Positions 28,154 through 31,887 of a DNA stretch of 31,887 nt are shown piece by piece. Position 1 is the first letter of the stretch; every line of letters starts with the position of its first letter. The notes under the pieces were generated by a model, which was not told where the DNA came from, did not search any database, and worked only from the letters and a program-made list of their open reading frames with translations. Origin of the DNA: a virus; the IMG/VR virus record IMGVR_UViG_3300047564_003912, positions 1 to 31,887 of that record; one strand, given 5' to 3'. Position numbers and translations under genes: made by a program.

Positions 28154-28244
28154 AATTTTCCTTTGTGTGATGTGTGGTGAGAGAAATATTTAAGCAGCCT
28201 TAACCTCTCTACTGCTGCCCCCGTTGATCGATTACAGATCGGGG
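28154..28244 (-). promoter_or_regulatory. Folded leader upstream of the 75-residue gene
   Basis: On the minus strand, CCCCG/CGGGG with an inner ATC/GAT helix forms one hairpin; GCAGC/GCTGC forms a second, whose loop GAGAG could pair with CTCTC downstream to make an H-type pseudoknot just before the AAAGGA site. No known riboswitch family recognised. Confidence 0.4.
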
Positions 28245-28442
28245 CTACTTAATTTGTTTTTTACAGTTACAGTCTGTGCACTTGCAGTTTTTACTCTCAT
28301 AACCCATAATAGCCTTTTTAGGCTTATTTTGTTGTGCGTGTATAGCGCGTTCAGCCGCTTCGCAAGCGGCTAAGGTATCGAACTGGCAACGACCACGTTC
28401 GCCGTATTTATACTTTCCGTTATTGCACTTAAAGCAAGGCAT
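28245..28442 (-). CDS. Small Cys-rich protein
   Basis: A 65-residue protein with eight Cys. The N-terminal MPCFKCNNGKYKYGERGRCQF followed by TLAACEAAERA recalls short phage proteins of the form PCxxCxNGKxxxG..C; the C-terminal CKCTDCNCKK looks like a metal-binding cluster. Start is 6 nt after the aldolase-like gene's stop. Function unknown; zinc binding is likely. Confidence 0.75.
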   Translation of the reverse strand: MPCFKCNNGKYKYGERGRCQFDTLAACEAAERAIHAQQNKPKKAIMGYESKNCKCTDCNCKKQIK

Positions 28443-28448
28443 AATATA

Positions 28449-29060
28449 CTACTTTATTGCGCGGCTAGCCAACACTATTTTGCAAATGTGTTCTAGTCGC
28501 TCTATGTGTTCAAAAGCACGCCAAGGGCTAGTATCGACCGCAACAACGCCGTGACGATCAATACCAACAATGTGGTTTGCAACAGTTCCGTCTTCCAACA
28601 GTCCTAACGCAGGAATAGTAGCGTCTGCTAGGGCTTGGCTAATTGGCGGTACGTTAGGAACGTTTTGACCTACCTTTGTGTATCTGCCAAGCTCAGGAAA
28701 TTCTTTTACTAGCTGGTCTAGTTCAATGCCCGCGTACATTGCTGCTACTGTATAAGTAGGGTGCATATGCAACACAACTCTAACGTCTGTATTAATGGTT
28801 TTTTGCAAGCCATAGTGTAGTGGCAGTTCACCACTAGGCCGTAAGGCTAGGCTAATGTCTGTGTAAGGAAGTGCTCGGTATTCATACGCAACATCCCACT
28901 TAATAAACATTTCTGGTTGCAAGGTTTGTTTGCGTATTCCGCTTGGTGTTATGTACATATGATCGCGATCTTGCCAACGAATGCTGGCGTTTCCATCGCG
29001 TGCTGTAATCCAATTTCGTCGATACGCTTCTTCGAATAGTTCCGATACTGTTTCTAACAT
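28449..29060 (-). CDS. Class II aldolase/adducin-family enzyme
   Basis: A 203-residue zinc enzyme of the family that includes fuculose-phosphate aldolase, ribulose-phosphate 4-epimerase and MtnB. GNASIRW (23-29) and TPSG (38-41) bind phosphate; RPSGELPLHYG has the acid Glu78; HMHP gives zinc ligands His98 and His100; DRHGVV gives His170. The residues needed for catalysis are all present. Substrate cannot be told from sequence; a sugar-phosphate or methylthioribulose-phosphate role is possible. It starts 2 nt after the HVA1-like gene. An apparent auxiliary metabolic gene. Confidence 0.88.
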   Translation of the reverse strand: MLETVSELFEEAYRRNWITARDGNASIRWQDRDHMYITPSGIRKQTLQPEMFIKWDVAYEYRALPYTDISLALRPSGELPLHYGLQKTINTDVRVVLHMHPTYTVAAMYAGIELDQLVKEFPELGRYTKVGQNVPNVPPISQALADATIPALGLLEDGTVANHIVGIDRHGVVAVDTSPWRAFEHIERLEHICKIVLASRAIK

Positions 29061-29061
29061 A

Positions 29062-29379
29062 TTAGTCCAGTGCCGGGATTTTGCGTAGCGTACTTACCTT
29101 GTGCCCAACAATAGTGTCCGTAGGTTTGTACTTGCCGTCACTGTCTGGTCTGTATACACGAATAAGCGCTCCAGGGTCGTCGGGCGTACCAGTAATAGTA
29201 AAACTACTGTTAGGTACTTGTTCCTCGCCGTTGGTGATTACTTTGGTAACTTTTCCACGGGCAGTGCCTCCACTACTGTTCCAGCTTACGCTGTCGCCTC
29301 GCATAACTCTTTTGGCTTTGCGGATAATATTATCCAGTGACTGTATATACTGATTCAGTAATTCTGTGTATGCTGCCAT
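29062..29379 (-). CDS. HVA1/TUDOR-like (DUF2945) protein
   Basis: A 105-residue protein: N-terminal helix (1-27), then GDSVSWNSSGGTARGKVTKV (29-48) and a tail KVSTLRKI, the outline of the small beta-barrel DUF2945/HVA1 family. An insert (PNSSFTITGTPDDPGALIRVY) replaces the usual short loop. Function is not established in the family; the barrel is Tudor-like. AAGGAG lies before the ATG, 18 nt below the tRNA-Ser CCA end. Confidence 0.75.
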   Translation of the reverse strand: MAAYTELLNQYIQSLDNIIRKAKRVMRGDSVSWNSSGGTARGKVTKVITNGEEQVPNSSFTITGTPDDPGALIRVYRPDSDGKYKPTDTIVGHKVSTLRKIPALD

Positions 29380-29396
29380 GTTTGGCTCCTTGTTAG

Positions 29397-29491
29397 TGGC
29401 GGAGTGTATTGGATTCGAACCAATGATCAGAGTTTTTGCCCCGATGCTTTCTTAGCAGGAAAGTGCCTTCGACCAACTCGGCCAACACTCC
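29397..29491 (-). tRNA. tRNA-Ser (GCU)
   Basis: Type II cloverleaf with long variable arm and encoded CCA; acceptor GGAGTGT/ACACTCC, anticodon loop CTGCTAA in stem CTTTC/GAAAG, T-loop TTCGAAT. Confidence 0.95.
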
Positions 29492-29492
29492 G

Positions 29493-29589
29493 TGGTACCC
29501 CTGGAGGGACTCGAACCCCCAACGCCGGCTTATCTAGCCGGTGCTTGGCGAGATATAAGCTCGCTTCTTTACCATTAAGCTACAGGGGC
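29493..29589 (-). tRNA. Long-variable-arm tRNA with apparent UAU anticodon
   Basis: 97 nt with encoded CCA; acceptor GCCCCTG/CAGGGGT, D-loop with GG, anticodon stem GCGAG/CTCGC around loop CTTATAT (anticodon UAU), T-arm GGGGG-TTCGAGT-CCCTC. Between anticodon and T arms lies a 27-nt region with a strong CCGGC/GCCGG hairpin, a class II (Leu/Ser/Tyr-like) variable arm. The identity is therefore uncertain: an Ile anticodon in a body shape normal for Ser, Leu or Tyr. It starts 1 nt after tRNA-Ser's 5' end. Confidence 0.8.
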
Positions 29590-29724
29590 TTAATCGTATA
29601 CTCGTACATAAAGCGGGCCTAGGCGAAATGCGCGATAGCACTTGCCGCCGTTAAAGTAGAACTCGTTGAACTGAAATAGCTGGCCCCGAAACCAGCTTAG
29701 TTTATAAAATTCAATGCGTTTCAT
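29590..29724 (-). CDS. Hypothetical 44-residue basic protein
   Basis: A short protein (MKRIEFYKLSWFRGQLFQFN at the start; ends YVRVYD) with many aromatic and basic residues. AAGGGG sits 6 nt before the ATG, directly beyond the closing helix of the structured RNA at 29735-29912, which may control access to it. The stop abuts the first base of the UAU tRNA. Unrecognised. Confidence 0.62.
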   Translation of the reverse strand: MKRIEFYKLSWFRGQLFQFNEFYFNGGKCYRAFRLGPLYVRVYD

Positions 29725-29734
29725 ATACTGCCCC

Positions 29735-29912
29735 TTTAGTGTGTGCACGGCTTACTGCCGGGCCGCTAAGCTCCTGCCCTAAGTTTACCCAGTTCGCGAC
29801 GCTGGCCTATGTTTAGGGTCAGCACTTATTCTTTAATCTTCCTAGGTATTAAAGCTATCGGTGCTGCAAGGTACTCTGCTGTTCGCCGAGCACTCACGGT
29901 GCACACACTAAA
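29735..29912 (-). ncRNA. Candidate structured RNA, about 178 nt, family not recognised
   Basis: Closed by a perfect 14-bp helix (29735-29748 with 29899-29912). Inside, on the minus strand: CAGCAC/GTGCTG enclosing a CTTTAAT/ATTAAAG hairpin; CCCTAA/TTAGGG enclosing CCAG/CTGG; and GCTTA/TAAGC around a GC-rich loop. This gives a multi-branched fold with no open frame. It lies just upstream of the 44-residue gene's AAGGGG, so it could be a free ncRNA or a riboswitch-like leader. Confidence 0.65.
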
Positions 29913-29938
29913 ATGGACCACCTTGTCGGTGGTTCCAT
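29913..29938 (-). terminator. Terminator-like hairpin after tRNA-Pro
   Basis: A 10-bp stem with one bulge, minus strand ATGGAACCACC-GACAA-GGTGGTCCAT, followed by TTTT that leads directly into the structured RNA. It may stop the tRNA-Pro transcript or be part of the RNA fold. Confidence 0.5.
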
Positions 29939-29985
29939 ATCTATAATCTATCTTTATGTGCTAACGTATAACAATTTGGTCTAAG

Positions 29986-30061
29986 TGGTCTCCGTGGAGA
30001 GATTCGAACTCCCACCACTGCACCCCAAATGCAGGACGCTGCCTGGTTACGCCACACGGAG
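29986..30061 (-). tRNA. tRNA-Pro (UGG)
   Basis: Cloverleaf with encoded CCA; acceptor CTCCGTG/CACGGAG (C1-G72, usual for Pro), anticodon loop TTTGGGG in stem CTGCA/TGCAG, T-loop TTCGAAT. Confidence 0.94.
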
Positions 30062-30079
30062 CAATTAACATTATAAGTA

Positions 30080-30178
30080 CTGGTTACGTATCCAGCAGGG
30101 TAGTGCTAACCCTCGCGCTGCCCCACTACGCTTTAGCTGGGGTTTTCGAGCCGGTTGCAATCCGGTCACGCTGCTATT
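30080..30178. other. Structured intergenic segment between uvsE and tRNA-Pro
   Basis: No gene; a row of hairpins: CTGG/CCAG (30080-30095), GGGT/ACCC (30098-30112), CCCCA/TGGGG (30121-30142) and CCGG-TTGCAAT-CCGG (30151-30165), with AGCA/TGCT (30094-30097 with 30172-30175) able to close the last three. A TATAAT-like box (30070-30075, minus strand) lies just before tRNA-Pro with a poor -35. Resembles a degenerate tRNA or an unassigned RNA. Confidence 0.45.
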
Positions 30179-31204
30179 TCAGCTGCCTACTGGAGCCGCT
30201 TTTGCAGAACTAAACTTCACTAGTTTTTCACTAGCCAAGTTCTTTTGTTTTGACTCGCACATAATATCAGCAACTTCCAAGAAGCTAACAGCCCACTCAT
30301 TTACTGCGTTATTCCAGTAGTAATCGCTATGCGCTCGTAGTTTTGCACTGGTAAACCCCATGTGTTTAAGTTCTTGCAAGTTAGGCTTGCTGTTGGGGTC
30401 GTGGTCAACCAAGCAGTCTTCACGACTGATGCTATAGTGAATGGTAGGACGAACTCCTCGCCACGAGTCAACCACTTGTTTAACCCGTTGATCGTTTGGT
30501 TCAATGTACTCTCCAGTATTAATCCAGTGATGATGAATGTCGAGCACTAGGGCACAGTCTTTAGCCAATTCTAGACTAGCATCAAGACCCCAGGTATACT
30601 CTGCATTTTCAATCGTAATAGTATTGCGAGCTTCAGTACTCAACTTTTTCAGCGCGGCACGAATTCCAGCCGGCCCTCGCTTACCGCCGATATGCACATT
30701 GCACTTAAAGTCTTGAAACTGGCGGCCAAACCCCATGTAACGGATGAGGTCGCAATGATACTCAAACTCAGCCACGCTGTTGTCAACAATTCCATCATTC
30801 TCACTCGCTAAAACGCAAAATTGACCTGGGTGAAACGACAGTTTAATGTCGTGTTCACGAGCCAAGTCGCCAACTTCACCATAGTGTTTTTCCATGAACC
30901 GCATTACATCGGGTTCGAAATACCACCATAACCAGTTTTCGTGTGTGTACGCAGGGCAAAGGTCACTGCTAATGCGAAACATACGCTGACCTGCTGGCTG
31001 TTTCGCTAGCCAGAGTAGTTGCTGTTTAAGTGCGTTGACGTTATGCTCTTGCACCATCCACAGTTTTTCTACTGCTTTGTCGCGTGTTTGATTATTAAGC
31101 CACGTTAGTGTGGTTGTTTTTGTGTTTAGTTTAGGTTCTGCAACATCATGCTCTCGCTGAATCTTGCAGGCAAAACCAATTCGTTTTATATTTTGGTTGA
31201 ACAT
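30179..31204 (-). CDS. uvsE: UV-damage endonuclease (UvsE/UVDE family)
   Basis: A 341-residue TIM-barrel endonuclease that nicks 5' of UV photoproducts, starting alternative excision repair. Family motifs: IGFACKIQ (11-18), LRxxS-equivalent RMFRISSDLCP (near 74-84), LSFHPGQFCVLAS (near 125-137), VHIGGKRG (near 171-178), TIENAEYTW (near 195-203), VLDIHHHWIN (near 220-229) and KLRAHSDYYW (near 290-299). Metal-binding His, Glu and Asp residues are present. Its start overlaps the stop of the 77-residue gene by one base. Suits a phage of sunlit water; T5 is not known for this enzyme. Confidence 0.95.
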   Translation of the reverse strand: MFNQNIKRIGFACKIQREHDVAEPKLNTKTTTLTWLNNQTRDKAVEKLWMVQEHNVNALKQQLLWLAKQPAGQRMFRISSDLCPAYTHENWLWWYFEPDVMRFMEKHYGEVGDLAREHDIKLSFHPGQFCVLASENDGIVDNSVAEFEYHCDLIRYMGFGRQFQDFKCNVHIGGKRGPAGIRAALKKLSTEARNTITIENAEYTWGLDASLELAKDCALVLDIHHHWINTGEYIEPNDQRVKQVVDSWRGVRPTIHYSISREDCLVDHDPNSKPNLQELKHMGFTSAKLRAHSDYYWNNAVNEWAVSFLEVADIMCESKQKNLASEKLVKFSSAKAAPVGS

Positions 31205-31437
31205 TATTTAATAATTAGTGCAGTGATTTTCTCACAGTTTTTGCAATCGTCTTCCATGTACTCGTGCATGATTTCGTGCGGGCCGTAGTACCACTCCTGA
31301 TTAACATCAAGCACGACAATACTAGTGTGCAAGTTGTTAGGCCCGTTGTACACCCCGCCTTCGTAGCCGTGCAGCATTACTGGCAAGTCGCCGTCAAACT
31401 GCTCAAGTTGTTTAATAAGTCTTTTTACTGTAATCAT
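31204..31437 (-). CDS. Hypothetical protein upstream of uvsE
   Basis: A 77-residue acidic protein: VKRLIKQLEQFDGDLPVMLH then GYEGG, a pattern seen in short unnamed phage and bacterial proteins (LxxFDxDxxVxxxGYEGG). Its stop and uvsE's ATG share a base, so the two are coupled. A strong hairpin (31448-31485) lies just upstream. Function unknown. Confidence 0.78.
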   Translation of the reverse strand: MITVKRLIKQLEQFDGDLPVMLHGYEGGVYNGPNNLHTSIVVLDVNQEWYYGPHEIMHEYMEDDCKNCEKITALIIK

Positions 31438-31447
31438 AGTTGTTAGT

Positions 31448-31485
31448 GTCCCGATGCTTTTACAAGCAGGAGCAATGCTCGGGAC
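31448..31485 (-). promoter_or_regulatory. Leader hairpin upstream of the uvsE operon
   Basis: GTCCCGA/TCGGGAC (31448-31454 with 31479-31485) encloses a second helix TGCTT/AAGCA. It ends about 10 nt before ATG 31437 and covers the region where a ribosome-binding site would lie; no other site is seen. Could be an attenuator or translation control element. Confidence 0.5.
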
Positions 31486-31528
31486 TACACAAAGACAGGA
31501 TTTAAAAAGTGCCTGTACACTATACCAA

Positions 31529-31614
31529 ATTAAAACACACTTAGTTTGGATTCGAACCTTGTCCTAGTGTTGTCCATCTGCACTTCCCACAGTACTGACC
31601 AAGCATGTTTTAAT
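31529..31614 (-). ncRNA. tRNA-sized element with T-loop motif, not a canonical tRNA
   Basis: 86 nt closed by a 9-bp helix ATTAAAACA/TGTTTTAAT (31529-31537 with 31606-31614), containing GGTTCGAATCC, a perfect T-loop, but no acceptable T-stem beyond two pairs, no 5-7-5 anticodon arm and no CCA. It directly follows tRNA-Leu. A decayed tRNA or an unassigned tRNA-like RNA. Confidence 0.4.
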
Positions 31615-31615
31615 G

Positions 31616-31700
31616 TGGTGCCCCAAGCGAGACTTGAACTCGCACGCCGTTAAGCACTGGCTTCTAAGACCAGCGTGTCTACCGATTCCACCATCGGGGC
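31616..31700 (-). tRNA. tRNA-Leu (UAG)
   Basis: Type II cloverleaf with long variable arm and encoded CCA; acceptor GCCCCGA/TTGGGGC, anticodon loop CTTAGAA in stem CTGGT/GCCAG, T-loop TTCAAGT. Confidence 0.95.
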
Positions 31701-31705
31701 AGTTA

Positions 31706-31887
31706 TTACATTTGTTGTTTGTAAAGTTTAATTGCGTCTGCGCTTAGTGAAGCGTATTCACGAAACTTGTCACGGCCAACTTCATCGTAGAACTTATTAG
31801 CCATTTCTTCTTGTGCAAGTAATTGCTCAATAGTAATCAAACTGCATTTTATGTATCGCGACATAAAAGCAGCAACTAAAAACTCTT
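31706..31887 (-). CDS. Hypothetical protein, N-terminus off the window
   Basis: An open frame entering from the right edge and ending at 31706 with YKQQM-stop. An internal ATG at 31864 would give 52 residues but has no ribosome-binding site, and the frame stays open upstream (EFLVAAF before it), so the gene probably begins outside. Helical, charged (QLLAQEEMANKFYDEVGRDK); not recognised. It ends 5 nt before tRNA-Leu's 5' end. Confidence 0.6.
   Translation of the reverse strand, partial: EFLVAAFMSRYIKCSLITIEQLLAQEEMANKFYDEVGRDKFREYASLSADAIKLYKQQM

Overview
The window reads as part of a tailed-phage genome at roughly 40% GC. Every convincing gene is on the minus strand, so transcription runs from high to low coordinates. 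The left two thirds carry a replication, recombination and nucleotide module like that of T5-type phages: an NAD+-dependent DNA ligase split into two genes, a PC4-like ssDNA-binding protein, a D5-like abundant DNA-binding protein, DnaB-type helicase, DnaG-type primase, family A DNA polymerase, UvsW-like helicase, SSB, SbcD/SbcC nuclease, Holliday-junction-type nuclease, flap 5' exonuclease, dUTPase and a B12-dependent class II ribonucleotide reductase (cut by the left edge). These are packed with short overlaps and punctuated by rho-independent terminators and by promoters that all share a perfect TATAAT box and an exact 17-bp spacer.

The right third (about 20-31.9 kb) is accessory. It holds twelve tRNA genes with encoded CCA ends, a circularly permuted two-piece tmRNA, several folded intergenic segments without an assigned family, and many small genes. 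Recognisable accessory proteins are a rubredoxin beside a diiron rubrerythrin-like protein, a full-length PstS phosphate-binding protein with a small secreted partner, a YkuK-type RNase H-like protein, a collagen-like protein, a class II aldolase-family enzyme, an HVA1/TUDOR-like protein, a DUF1289 protein and a UvsE/UVDE-type UV endonuclease.

Host inference: the tmRNA tag (ANDNTFALAA) and the permuted tmRNA layout fit a proteobacterial host. Two-piece tmRNAs are known in a betaproteobacterial lineage, in alphaproteobacteria and in cyanobacteria, and the tag is closest to betaproteobacterial ones. The Shine-Dalgarno sites, the sigma70-like promoters and the PstS sequence agree with a freshwater betaproteobacterium, but this is inference.

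The most notable items are the phage-borne permuted tmRNA (21265-21640), a ~178-nt structured RNA closed by a 14-bp helix (29735-29912), a long-variable-arm tRNA with an apparent UAU anticodon (29493-29589), small genes wedged between tRNAs without room for a leader, and the phosphate and oxidative-stress accessory genes.
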